Source of the DNA: DASTHG01 sp035491895
GTDB taxonomy: Bacteria > Gemmatimonadota > Gemmatimonadetes > Gemmatimonadales > GWC2-71-9
Direction: 5' to 3'
DNA length: 64,000 nt
Assembly (NCBI GenBank): GCA_035491895.1
Contig: DATJJY010000059.1
Span: 1 to 64,000, forward strand
The notes under the pieces are model-generated. The model worked only from the letters and a program-made list of their open reading frames with translations, had not been told where the DNA came from and did not search any database. This document shows positions 57,701 to 64,000 of this stretch, piece by piece. The first letter of the stretch is position 1. Each line of letters starts with the position of its first letter. The position numbers were made by a program, and so were the translations under genes.

Positions 57701-57782
57701 GGACACGCTCGTTGCCGAGCTCTACGAACTCGATGACACAGACCGCCGCGTCCTGCTTCGGCTCGCTCCGGATCCTCGCTGA
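54750..57782 (+). CDS. Eco57I/PglX-like adenine-specific DNA methyltransferase
   Basis: 1010 residues from GTG 54750. The SAM motif I is LLDPAAGSGAFLLGALDEL (about 387-405), preceded by the family element RRSNGSYYTPATLVRDIV, and the catalytic N6-adenine motif is MGNPPWVRAERL (about 621-632). LFGVDLSPTATRLAELRLWL is the acidic motif region. A C-terminal part (LPQLGVKTGADAVFLVGEAL, YGIATRNRLDAHAVAALLNT) looks like the target-recognition region of type IIG/PglX enzymes. The first 130 residues could be a degenerate nuclease-like fold, but no PD-ExK residues are visible. It overlaps the helicase gene by 50 bp. Confidence 0.92.
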   Translation: MVLRELLTRTEQISDLRDLFRVLGYQAAWDTVPPGPWLGSVDVGGAGITAAELIARHQAFRVIALEAADPEAAARAAAKRLASGADRGLACALGGTPRRLALAAWRATSARTLGIRSMSFSVARPAAIAIATLERLAPRPVESALALSLRVGDALASEAVTIRFFRAFRDILERFTDRLVRPSGRNERHALALTTLTRVLFLYFVQEKGWLDGDRRYLPKLLDHALARGRHFHRAAFHPLVFGTLNRPAADRSARMLALGRIPFLNGGLFEPTPLERRVGPALWTNADWRDAFDDVFERFHFSVVEGEGDARIAPDMLGRVFEGVMAPDERRSNGSYYTPATLVRDIVQAALTSTLVHRFALSLHDAEEWVYHDRPPVHPPELGALRLLDPAAGSGAFLLGALDELTRLRTAAGARDTPGLRREIVARSLFGVDLSPTATRLAELRLWLALIVPDSAGDAQAVAPLPNLDGQLRSGDALLDPYSIAAALAQTRVARSLAADAGRLAECRRHFFSLSGPAKARAARDLALSEGAVASSLYERATAGLDARIRELILAARNLDLFGRRTGLTTREWSLLRRLRRARTELRRAARRLAREGATPCFSVESHFADVLAGGGFDLVMGNPPWVRAERLPARVRETLTERYAMWHSIPGPFAHQPDLSVAFCERSLELLAPRGILALLVPAKLATAGYAEPLRRHLARRTSIASVAPLDESVAAGFGAAVYPMALIAARVEPAASALTATRLGPTHPSHQVSQDLLQATGPWVLTPDAAAIARRLERECPPLSRRWLPQLGVKTGADAVFLVGEALPGTRPVARGRDVARWEVTPRRHLLWTHDAAGHPLVRLPAATAARLAPHADQLRRRSDYRGGPMWQLFRIGLAIARHRVLWVDLAREILAVVPPPEIVPLNTVYGIATRNRLDAHAVAALLNTRWCTALARLAADPARGGFRRFNARVVGRLPLPQASEAEWATLAELGQRREPADTLVAELYELDDTDRRVLLRLAPDPR

Positions 57783-60045
57783 AACGCTCGAGACGCCCAC
57801 CGAGCCGCTCGCGCTGCTCGTGGCGCCGCTCGTCGCCGTCCCACCAGCCGAAGCCTGTCAGCAGGCCGCGCGGGCGCTGCTCGATCTCCACGATCAGCTT
57901 CCCGCCGCTCCGCCATGGCTCCTCCCCCACCAGGTGCGTGCGTTCATACGCATCGTCGCCATCGTCCGGCGATTCCGGGGCGCGGTGCTGGCGGATGCGG
58001 TCGGCTCGGGGAAGTCGTACGTCGCACTCGCGGCAGCGTACGCTGCGGCGTCACCGCTCGTCCTGGTGGTCCCCGCGGTGCTGGCCGGCCAGTGGCGTGC
58101 GCTGCTCGACCGGTTGTCGCTCGCCGGGCGCGTCGAGACCCATGAGCGGCTGAGCCGCGATCGCCGGTCGCTCGGCGTCCTCGCGCCCGGATCGTTCGTG
58201 ATCGTCGACGAGGCGCATCACTTCCGGAACCCGGAAACGCGCCGCTACGGCGCCCTCGCGCGTCTCGTGGTGAACAGCCGAGTACTGCTCGTCAGCGCAA
58301 CGCCGGTGCACAACCGCCCCGCCGATCTGCTCCACTTGCTCCGGATTTTCCTGCGCGACGATGCGCTCGTCGCATTCGGCGTTCCGTCGCTGACCGTGGC
58401 GGCGCGAGAGTCGCGAATGGGGACGGCGATACGCGCCGCCGTCGCGCGGCTCATCGTCGCGCGCTCACGCCGGCGCGCCTCGGATGCCGCGGCGGGGATG
58501 CGCTTCCCCGAGCGGGAAGACGCGCAGGTGATTCGCGCCGCGCCCGCCGAGCCAGCGAAGCTCGCAGCGCTGATCGACGGCTTGAAACGGTTGCGACCTC
58601 CCGGAGCCGCCGCGCTGCATCGCCTCACGATGCTGCGCCGGCTCGCGTCGAGCGTTCCCGCCCTGCGCCAGAGCCTGAGGCGCTACGAGGCGTTTCGCAC
58701 ACTCGCCCGAGACGCTGGCGTCGTGCAGCGCCGGCTCACCCCGCGCGAGTTCCGGCGCGCCTTCGCGATGGAGGACGACGCCGATCTGCAATTGGCGTTT
58801 CTACCGCTGCTGCTCGATGCCGGCGTCGCCGACGGCGACGACGCGGAAGACCTGACACGCGTCCGGACACTTCTCGAAATGGCCCGGGTGGGACCCGACC
58901 CGAAAGCCACGGCGCTGGCCCGCGCGCTCGATGCCTGCGATGGCAAGACGATCGTCTTCGTCGCCGCCGCCGCGACGCTGCAGCATCTGCGTCGCGCCCT
59001 GCCGCGACACCTGCGCGTCGGCGCCGTGTGCGGGAACGCGGGCTGGCTTGGCGCCGACCGAGCGTCCCGCTTCGACGTGCTCGCTGCGTTCGCCCCGCGG
59101 TCGCTGGGTGTGGCGCCCCCTCCGGAGAGAGAGCGGGTCGACATCCTGCTCGCTACCGATCTGATCGGTGAAGGACTCAACCTGCACGATGCCCGGCGCG
59201 TGATCCACTATGACCTGCCGTGGAGCCCTGCCCGGCTGGCCCAGCGGGTCGGACGGATCGACCGCCTGTCGTCGCCGCACTCCCGTGTCGAGACCGTGAC
59301 GTTTCTCCCGGAGGATGCTCTGGCAGACGCACAGGACATCGAGGCGCGTCTCGCCGCCAAGGTGGCGATGCAGATCAGCGGGGGTGCCGCGCAGGTCGAG
59401 ACGCCATCAGGCGGGCGCGGCGGAAGTGCGCCATTCGATTGGTGTGATCGCCTCCAACGACTCGCCGTGGACACCGGGGCGGCAGCCCGGCCCGGCGTGA
59501 ACACCTCGGTCGCCGCTCCGAACGAGGCGGTCGTGCTGGTCATCGCCCTGGGGCCCGATGTGGAGGTGATCGTGGTCGAGGGTGGACTGGCCCGAGCGGA
59601 TCCAGACTACGCCGCTACGCTTCTGGAGCGTGCCCATGATGCCGCTCTCGCCCCTGCCGATGCCGTTGCCATTTCGACCGCGATGCACGCGGCAGCACCC
59701 CTTGTCCGCGCCCGGCTCTCCGACATCGCCGCCGCCCGCTGGCGCGCAGCGGACCGGGACCGGCCCGGGCGGAGGCTCATCCCCATGGTGCTGGCGGCCG
59801 CCCGGCGGGCGGCCAGGAGCGGCCGCGGGGATCGCCTGGCCCGCCTCGACGCGTTGGTGGCCCGCCTGACCGGGGGCCTGACCGCTGGGGAAGGTCTGCT
59901 GCTGGATGACCTGATCGCCGACCAGCGGCCGTTCGATGTCACCAGCCTGCTGGCCTGGCACGACGGGCTGCCGCCGAACGCCGCGGTGGCCGAAGCCCCG
60001 GTCCCCCACCTGGTGGCGGCGATTTGTCTCGTCCCCGGCTCGTGA
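57733..60045 (+). CDS. SNF2-like DEAH superfamily 2 helicase
   Basis: 770 residues from ATG 57733, inside the end of the methyltransferase gene. LLPHQVRAFIRIVAIV (Q-like motif) and the Walker A loop ADAVGSGKSY (about 86-96) are followed by VIVDEAHHFRNPETRRYGAL (about 156-175), LLVSATPVHNRP (motif III), LLATDLIGEGLNLHDARRVI (motif V) and LAQRVGRIDRLSS (about 500-513). It is probably a translocase. No nuclease motif is seen. Paired with the methyltransferase it resembles parts of DISARM/BREX-like defence systems. Confidence 0.9.
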   Translation: MTQTAASCFGSLRILAETLETPTEPLALLVAPLVAVPPAEACQQAARALLDLHDQLPAAPPWLLPHQVRAFIRIVAIVRRFRGAVLADAVGSGKSYVALAAAYAAASPLVLVVPAVLAGQWRALLDRLSLAGRVETHERLSRDRRSLGVLAPGSFVIVDEAHHFRNPETRRYGALARLVVNSRVLLVSATPVHNRPADLLHLLRIFLRDDALVAFGVPSLTVAARESRMGTAIRAAVARLIVARSRRRASDAAAGMRFPEREDAQVIRAAPAEPAKLAALIDGLKRLRPPGAAALHRLTMLRRLASSVPALRQSLRRYEAFRTLARDAGVVQRRLTPREFRRAFAMEDDADLQLAFLPLLLDAGVADGDDAEDLTRVRTLLEMARVGPDPKATALARALDACDGKTIVFVAAAATLQHLRRALPRHLRVGAVCGNAGWLGADRASRFDVLAAFAPRSLGVAPPPERERVDILLATDLIGEGLNLHDARRVIHYDLPWSPARLAQRVGRIDRLSSPHSRVETVTFLPEDALADAQDIEARLAAKVAMQISGGAAQVETPSGGRGGSAPFDWCDRLQRLAVDTGAAARPGVNTSVAAPNEAVVLVIALGPDVEVIVVEGGLARADPDYAATLLERAHDAALAPADAVAISTAMHAAAPLVRARLSDIAAARWRAADRDRPGRRLIPMVLAAARRAARSGRGDRLARLDALVARLTGGLTAGEGLLLDDLIADQRPFDVTSLLAWHDGLPPNAAVAEAPVPHLVAAICLVPGS

Positions 60046-60066
60046 GGGCCGCAAGGACGGCCTTTT
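60045..60066 (+). terminator. Short intrinsic-like terminator after the helicase gene
   Basis: GGCCG (60047-60051), a 6-nt loop and CGGCC (60058-60062), then four T. It overlaps the helicase stop. Confidence 0.5.
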
Positions 60067-60099
60067 CGTCGCGACGGGTTGTCACGGTTCGGGCATCGA

Positions 60100-60116
60100 G
60101 GACACTTTTAGTGTCC
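60100..60116 (+). promoter_or_regulatory. Perfect palindrome just before the endonuclease III-like gene
   Basis: GGACACT-TTT-AGTGTCC, a perfect 7-bp inverted repeat, one base before the ATG at 60118. No Shine-Dalgarno fits, and the AT-rich centre coincides with a possible leaderless -10. It looks like an operator for a self- or cassette-specific repressor, or an RNA hairpin hiding the start. Confidence 0.55.
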
Positions 60117-60117
60117 A

Positions 60118-60807
60118 ATGCGACACCCTACGCTGCCCCTGCGGGCCTACGTCGACCGCCTTCGCGCCCTCTACGGCCGCCCCAAACGGCCCATCCCGAG
60201 CGGCCCCTTCGAGTGGATCATCTGGGAGCACGTCGCCGTCGCCCCCGACGACGAGCAGCGCGCCCTCGTCTTCCGCACGCTGCGCCAGAAGATCGGTACG
60301 ACGCCCCAGGCAATCCTGCGCACGCCGAAGCAGAAAATGCTCGAGCTCCTGGCCCCGGGGGGGGCAAATGGCGGCGCCCGCCTTGCCAAACTGCGCGAGG
60401 CCGCCGAGCTGATGATCGAGATCGGCCTGGCCCGGGTGCGGACGCTGGTGCGGGAGTCTCCGACGGAAGCCAAGAAGCTTCTGAAGCGCTTCAAGGGGAT
60501 CGGTGAGATGGGTGCCGACCGGATCCTGCTGTTCTGCCGCACGCAGGCGACCCTCGCCCCCGAAGCCAACGGGCTCAGGGTGTTGCAGCGGATCGGGTAC
60601 GGCAAGCCGGGCGCGAGCGGGACGGCCGCCTACAACTCCGTAGAAGAAGCGCTCGCACCGGAACTGCCCCGGGATTACAACTGGCTGATCCAGGCGCACC
60701 AGCTGCTGCGACACCACGGACAGGAAATCTGCCGCTCCACGCCGCGCTGTGATGCGTGCCCGTTGGCACCCGACTGCGCGTGGTTCCGACGCAGCGGCGG
60801 CCGGTGA
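60118..60807 (+). CDS. Diverged endonuclease III-like (HhH-GPD) iron-sulfur protein
   Basis: 229 residues. It has the HhH-GPD helices (AELMIEIGLARVRTLVRESP), the hairpin FKGIGEMGADRILLF and a C-terminal cluster loop C-x5-C-x2-C-x5-C (CRSTPRCDACPLAPDC). Aligned by eye to E. coli Nth, the lyase Lys (in GRKTANV) is Met and the catalytic Asp (in VDTH) is Glu (APEANGLRVL). It may therefore be a non-canonical glycosylase or only a DNA-binding protein. It follows the methyltransferase/helicase pair by 72 bp and precedes a HAD gene. Confidence 0.85.
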   Translation: MRHPTLPLRAYVDRLRALYGRPKRPIPSGPFEWIIWEHVAVAPDDEQRALVFRTLRQKIGTTPQAILRTPKQKMLELLAPGGANGGARLAKLREAAELMIEIGLARVRTLVRESPTEAKKLLKRFKGIGEMGADRILLFCRTQATLAPEANGLRVLQRIGYGKPGASGTAAYNSVEEALAPELPRDYNWLIQAHQLLRHHGQEICRSTPRCDACPLAPDCAWFRRSGGR

Positions 60808-60811
60808 TCCA

Positions 60812-61450
60812 GTGGCGTTCGGAACGTTTCTGTTCGATCTCGATGGGACCCTGATCGATTCGATCGAGCTGATCCTGCGATCCTACCGCCATACGATGCT
60901 CGCCCACCGCGGCTACGAACCCCCCGACGACGTGTGGATGGAAGGTCTCGGCACCCCGCTGTGGGTCCAGTTCCGGCTCTGGAGCGACGACGAATCCGAG
61001 ATCAAGGCGATGGTGGAGACGTATCGCGAATACAACCTGGCGCATCACGACGAGCTGGTGCGGCCCTACGACGGCGTCGTCGAGCAGGTACGGAAGCTCC
61101 ATGCGTGCGGCAAGACTCTCGGTCTGGTCACCAGCAAGATGCGGGGCGGCGCGCTGCGGGGGCTGCGGGTCGCGGGGTTGGAGGAAGCGTTCGACGTCGT
61201 CGTCGGGTCGGATGACGTGGCGCGACCGAAGCCCCATCCAGAGCCGGTGCTCACGGCGCTCTCGCTGGCCGGCCGGATGGCGGCGGACGCCGTGTTCATC
61301 GGCGATTCGCGCCACGACATCGAGTGCGGCCGCGCAGCCGGAGTGAAGACCGCCGCGGTGCTCTGGGGTCCGTTCGATCGGGAGCACCTCGAGGATCTCG
61401 ATCCCGACTACTGGCTGGAACAACCACGGGACATCGCGTCCCTGGCCTGA
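60812..61450 (+). CDS. HAD-family phosphatase (Gph/PpaX-like)
   Basis: 212 residues from GTG 60812. HAD motif I is FLFDLDGTLIDS, motif II lies in GLVTSKMRGG, the Lys is in ARPKPHPEPV and motif IV is FIGDSRHDIECGRAAGVKTA. The cap is of the helical type, as in phosphoglycolate or pyrophosphate phosphatases. The stop overlaps the aminotransferase ATG (TGATG). Confidence 0.9.
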   Translation: MAFGTFLFDLDGTLIDSIELILRSYRHTMLAHRGYEPPDDVWMEGLGTPLWVQFRLWSDDESEIKAMVETYREYNLAHHDELVRPYDGVVEQVRKLHACGKTLGLVTSKMRGGALRGLRVAGLEEAFDVVVGSDDVARPKPHPEPVLTALSLAGRMAADAVFIGDSRHDIECGRAAGVKTAAVLWGPFDREHLEDLDPDYWLEQPRDIASLA

Positions 61451-62574
61451 TGCCATTCGTCACCTTCGATCTCGAGCGCTGGCAGAGCACCTGGGAAAAC
61501 CGGGTTCGCTACAATCTGTCGGAGTCGGGCGTGCATCCGCTGAGCGTGCGCGAGCTGCTTTCGCTCGCCGAGTCGGCCGCGGACCCGTTGCTCGACGTGC
61601 GGCTCGGGTACAGCCAGTCGAACGGCACTGACGCCCTGCGCGAGCGGATCGCCGCACTGTACCCGGGGGCGACACCGGACCAGGTACTCGTCACGAACGG
61701 GAGCGCCGAAGCGAATTACGTCGCCGCGCTCGGGGTGATCGAGCCCGGCGATCAGGTCGCGATGCTGCTCCCCAACTACCTGCAGCTCTGGGGTCACGTG
61801 CAGAACCTCGGTGCGCAGGTGCGCCCCTTCCGGCTGCATGAGGAGCGGGGGTGGGCGCCCGATCCGGCGGAAATCCGCTCGGCGATCGGGCCGGCGACGA
61901 AGCTCGTGGTCGTCACGAACCCGCACAATCCGACCGGTCACATTCTCGCCGATCCGATGCGCCGCGCGATCATCGACCGCGCCCGAGAGGTGGGCGCCTG
62001 GCTGCTCGCCGACGAGGTGTACATGGGCGCCGAGCGCGACGGGCGGACGACGGAGTCGTTCTGGGGCAGCTACGACCGCCTCCTTTGTGTGGCGGGACTC
62101 TCGAAGGCCTACGGACTCCCCGGCCTGCGCATCGGATGGCTCGTCGGGCCGGCGCCGATCGTCGCGGACGCCTGGGCACGGCACGACTACACGACGATCG
62201 GTCCTTCGGGCGCAAGCGACCATCTCGCCACTCTGGCGCTCCAGCCCGCCGTGCGGGAGCGGCTGCTCGCTCGCACGCGGGGGATTCTGCGCGAGAACTA
62301 TCCGGTGCTGGAGCAGTGGCTCAGGAGCTTCGGGGCGTCGTTCACCTGGGTGCCGCCGCAAGCGGGGGCGATCTGCTTCGTGCGCTACCGCCCGGCGATC
62401 GACGGTGAGGCGCTGGTGGAGCGCGTCCGGGCGGGCCAGAACGTCCTCCTCGTGCCGGGGGAGCACTTCGGCATGCCGGGCTACATCCGCTTCGGGTTCG
62501 GCAACGAGCTGCCCGAGCTGCGCGAGGCACTGGCGGCGACCGCGACCGGCTTGAGGCCGGCACTGGGCGACTGA
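61450..62574 (+). CDS. PLP-dependent class I/II aminotransferase
   Basis: 374 residues from ATG 61450. Fold-type I features: LGYSQSNGTDALRERIAALY, VTNGSAEANYVAALGVIEPG, TNPHNPTGH, ADEVYMGAE and the Schiff-base Lys in GLSKAYGLPGLRIGW. The substrate is unknown. It is joined to HAD and cyclodeaminase genes, which suggests amino-acid catabolism. Confidence 0.92.
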   Translation: MPFVTFDLERWQSTWENRVRYNLSESGVHPLSVRELLSLAESAADPLLDVRLGYSQSNGTDALRERIAALYPGATPDQVLVTNGSAEANYVAALGVIEPGDQVAMLLPNYLQLWGHVQNLGAQVRPFRLHEERGWAPDPAEIRSAIGPATKLVVVTNPHNPTGHILADPMRRAIIDRAREVGAWLLADEVYMGAERDGRTTESFWGSYDRLLCVAGLSKAYGLPGLRIGWLVGPAPIVADAWARHDYTTIGPSGASDHLATLALQPAVRERLLARTRGILRENYPVLEQWLRSFGASFTWVPPQAGAICFVRYRPAIDGEALVERVRAGQNVLLVPGEHFGMPGYIRFGFGNELPELREALAATATGLRPALGD

Positions 62575-62576
62575 GC

Positions 62577-63524
62577 GTGCGCGTCGTCGCGCTCGAGGAG
62601 TTCCGCGACAAAATCACCATGGCGGCGGCCATCGCGGCAGTGGAGCGCGGTTTCAAGGCCCTGGCGCTTGGCCAGGCGACGCTTCCCGAGCCGATGGCGA
62701 TGGAGCGGGCCCGCCCGACCGCATCGATCCACGTCAAAGGCGCTCAGCTGACCGGCGGCCGCTTCATCGTACTCAAGATCGCCACCGGATTTCCCGCGAA
62801 CGTCGATCACGGCAAACCATCGGGTGACGGGCTGTTTCTCCTGCTGGATGCGAACACCGGCGCTCCCGCGCTGGTGCTCCTAGAGCACGGCTATCTGACG
62901 GATCTGCGCACCGCAGCTGCGATCGCGCTCACCCTCAAGTATCTGGCACCGCTCGAAGCCCGCACGGCGTTGCTCGTCGGCGCCGGTGGGCTCGCGCGCC
63001 TCACCGCGCGCGCGATGCTGGCGCAGCGGCAGCTCGAACGGCTTACGATCTGGAACCGGACCGCGGAGCGGGCGGAGGCGCTGGCACGGGAGTTCGTGGG
63101 AGTGGTCCCGACGCGCGTCGCGCCGGCGCTGGAGTCGGCCGTGCGCGACCACCGTATCATCGTCTGCGTGACCGCGAGCACGACACCACTCGTCAAGGCG
63201 GCGTGGGTGTCCCGCGGCACGCACATCACCTCGGCCGGCAGCGACAGCCCCGAGAAGGTGGAGCTCGAGCCCGCCTTGCTCGCCAAGGCCGACAAGCTGT
63301 TCGCGGACCGCGTCGCGCAGACGGAGCTGTACGGCAATCTGCACCACGCGCTCGCCGCTGGAGCGGTCACTCGGCGCAAGGTGACGGGCGAGCTGGGCGA
63401 CCTCGCGGCGGGGCGGCTGCTGGGACGGGAGCGGTCCGACGAGATCACGATCGCAGACCTCACCGGCGTCGGCGTGCAGGACGCGGCTATCGTGGAACCT
63501 GTCGTCGAGGCTCTGGGACTATGA
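62577..63524 (+). CDS. Ornithine cyclodeaminase/mu-crystallin family protein
   Basis: 315 residues from GTG 62577. NAD-binding segment TALLVGAGGLARLTARAMLA, the catalytic-domain start KITMAAAIAAVERGFKALAL, GYLTDLRTAAAIALTLKYLA, and SAGSDSPEKVELEPALLAKA, all of the OCD/mu-crystallin fold. Members include ornithine cyclodeaminase, pyrroline-2-carboxylate reductase and ectoine-degradation EutC. The stop overlaps the ALDH ATG (ATGA). Confidence 0.9.
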   Translation: MRVVALEEFRDKITMAAAIAAVERGFKALALGQATLPEPMAMERARPTASIHVKGAQLTGGRFIVLKIATGFPANVDHGKPSGDGLFLLLDANTGAPALVLLEHGYLTDLRTAAAIALTLKYLAPLEARTALLVGAGGLARLTARAMLAQRQLERLTIWNRTAERAEALAREFVGVVPTRVAPALESAVRDHRIIVCVTASTTPLVKAAWVSRGTHITSAGSDSPEKVELEPALLAKADKLFADRVAQTELYGNLHHALAAGAVTRRKVTGELGDLAAGRLLGRERSDEITIADLTGVGVQDAAIVEPVVEALGL

Positions 63525-64000
63525 AGACCGTCGAGCGTGAGACCAGTGTGATCCGAGCCCCACACGACGGCAGCGAGGTGGGGGTGTGCACCCTCGCGTC
63601 GCCGGAGGAGGTCCGTGGCGTGCTCGATGCTGCCGTCGCCGCGGCGGGCGCGTGTCGCGAGCTGCCCGCCTACGAGCGGGCCGCGAGCCTGCGCAGGATC
63701 GGCGACGGCGTCGCGGCGCAGCGCGACGCGATGGCGCGCACGCTGGCACTCGAGGCCGGGAAGCCGATCGCGCAGGCGCGCGTCGAGATCGATCGCGCCA
63801 TCGCCGTCTTTCGCGATGCCGGCGAGGAAGCGACGCGCATCGGGGGCGAGGTCTTGCCGACCGACGCGGTGCCCACGGGCATTGGTCGTATCGCGCTGAC
63901 CCGCCGATTCCCGCTGTCGCCGATCTCGGCGATCACCCCGTTCAACTTTCCGGTGCTCCTCGCGGCGCACAAGCTCGCCCCCGCGCTCGCGTGCGGGGCG
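63521..64000 (+). CDS. Aldehyde dehydrogenase family protein (3' end outside window)
   Basis: 160 residues are present, from ATG 63521 to the window edge. The N-terminal cofactor domain is clear: AGACRELPAYERAASLRRIG, RTLALEAGKPIAQARVEIDR and ISAITPFNFPVLLAAHKLAP with the ALDH FNFP signature. The catalytic Cys lies beyond the window. It is fourth in the HAD, aminotransferase, cyclodeaminase, ALDH run. Confidence 0.95.
   Translation, partial: MKTVERETSVIRAPHDGSEVGVCTLASPEEVRGVLDAAVAAAGACRELPAYERAASLRRIGDGVAAQRDAMARTLALEAGKPIAQARVEIDRAIAVFRDAGEEATRIGGEVLPTDAVPTGIGRIALTRRFPLSPISAITPFNFPVLLAAHKLAPALACGA

Noticed and set aside
54867..57800. A 977-codon minus-strand frame opposite the methyltransferase
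   Set aside because: It overlaps a gene with clear methyltransferase motifs and shows only shadow composition.
54726..60120. A mobile island carrying the methyltransferase and helicase
   Set aside because: No integrase, transposase, tRNA boundary or direct-repeat ends were found, and base composition does not differ by eye.

Overview
The window is high-GC chromosomal DNA from an uncultured-type, didermic soil or sediment bacterium. Several things point to Gemmatimonadota or a near relative: a SusC/SusD outer-membrane pair followed by a CRTAC1-family FG-GAP lipoprotein, Mla lipid-transport genes, a DUF4384 protein, DUF4097 proteins behind an ECF sigma/anti-sigma pair, many GTG and TTG starts, and dense TGATG/ATGA gene junctions. 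This placement comes from gene content only; no rRNA gene is present.

Layout. 1-5762 (minus): SusC, SusD and a CRTAC1 lipoprotein. 5942-6014: tRNA-Ala(CGC). 6087-12932: housekeeping genes (SRPBCC protein, RNase Z, MlaE-MlaF-MlaD, MutY, CBS protein, DUF2203 protein, a small membrane protein, a patatin-like protein). 12996-15301: acyl-CoA thioesterase and glutamine-dependent NAD synthetase. 15401-16674: a fluoride riboswitch with a terminator platform, then an unknown helical protein, CrcB and a DUF190 protein. 16692-23553: amino-acid permease, DUF4384 protein, Spy-like protein, DUF442-like phosphatase, SnoaL-like protein, a small secreted protein and an unusual propeller-thioredoxin-phosphoesterase lipoprotein. 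23557-26464 (minus): a five-gene PepSY/porin run. 26513-42967 (minus): a 16.5 kb run of ten genes, in transcription order a DUF5916-type outer-membrane protein with Ig-like repeats, a lipoprotein, an RND pump, a miniature adaptor-like lipoprotein, a second RND pump, an ABC ATPase and four ABC-2 permease genes carrying five permease domains. A divergent NarL-type histidine kinase/response regulator (43292-45659) faces this run and is its natural candidate regulator.

45705-47635: nucleoside hydrolase and a 3-hydroxyacyl-CoA dehydrogenase-like enzyme. 47662-50142 (minus): MntR, MntH and a universal stress protein, with a DtxR-type box upstream. 50261-51675: alpha/beta hydrolase and Nudix hydrolase. 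51799-54656: ECF sigma factor, anti-sigma factor and two DUF4097 proteins. 54750-60807: an Eco57I/PglX-like DNA methyltransferase overlapping a DEAH helicase gene, then a diverged endonuclease III-like protein, a possible compact defence cassette. 60812-64000: HAD phosphatase, aminotransferase, ornithine cyclodeaminase-family protein and a truncated aldehyde dehydrogenase, tightly coupled.

Two signals recur across the window. First, several singly transcribed genes have a TA-rich -10-like hexamer exactly 8 nt before the start codon and no Shine-Dalgarno, suggesting leaderless transcripts. Second, dispersed short repeats (GAAAGCTGATAGCTGA-like and ACGCACAGACGC-like) lie at gene ends and encode the C-terminal tails of RNase Z, MutY and the permease. 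No CRISPR array, insertion sequence, prophage or integrase was seen.
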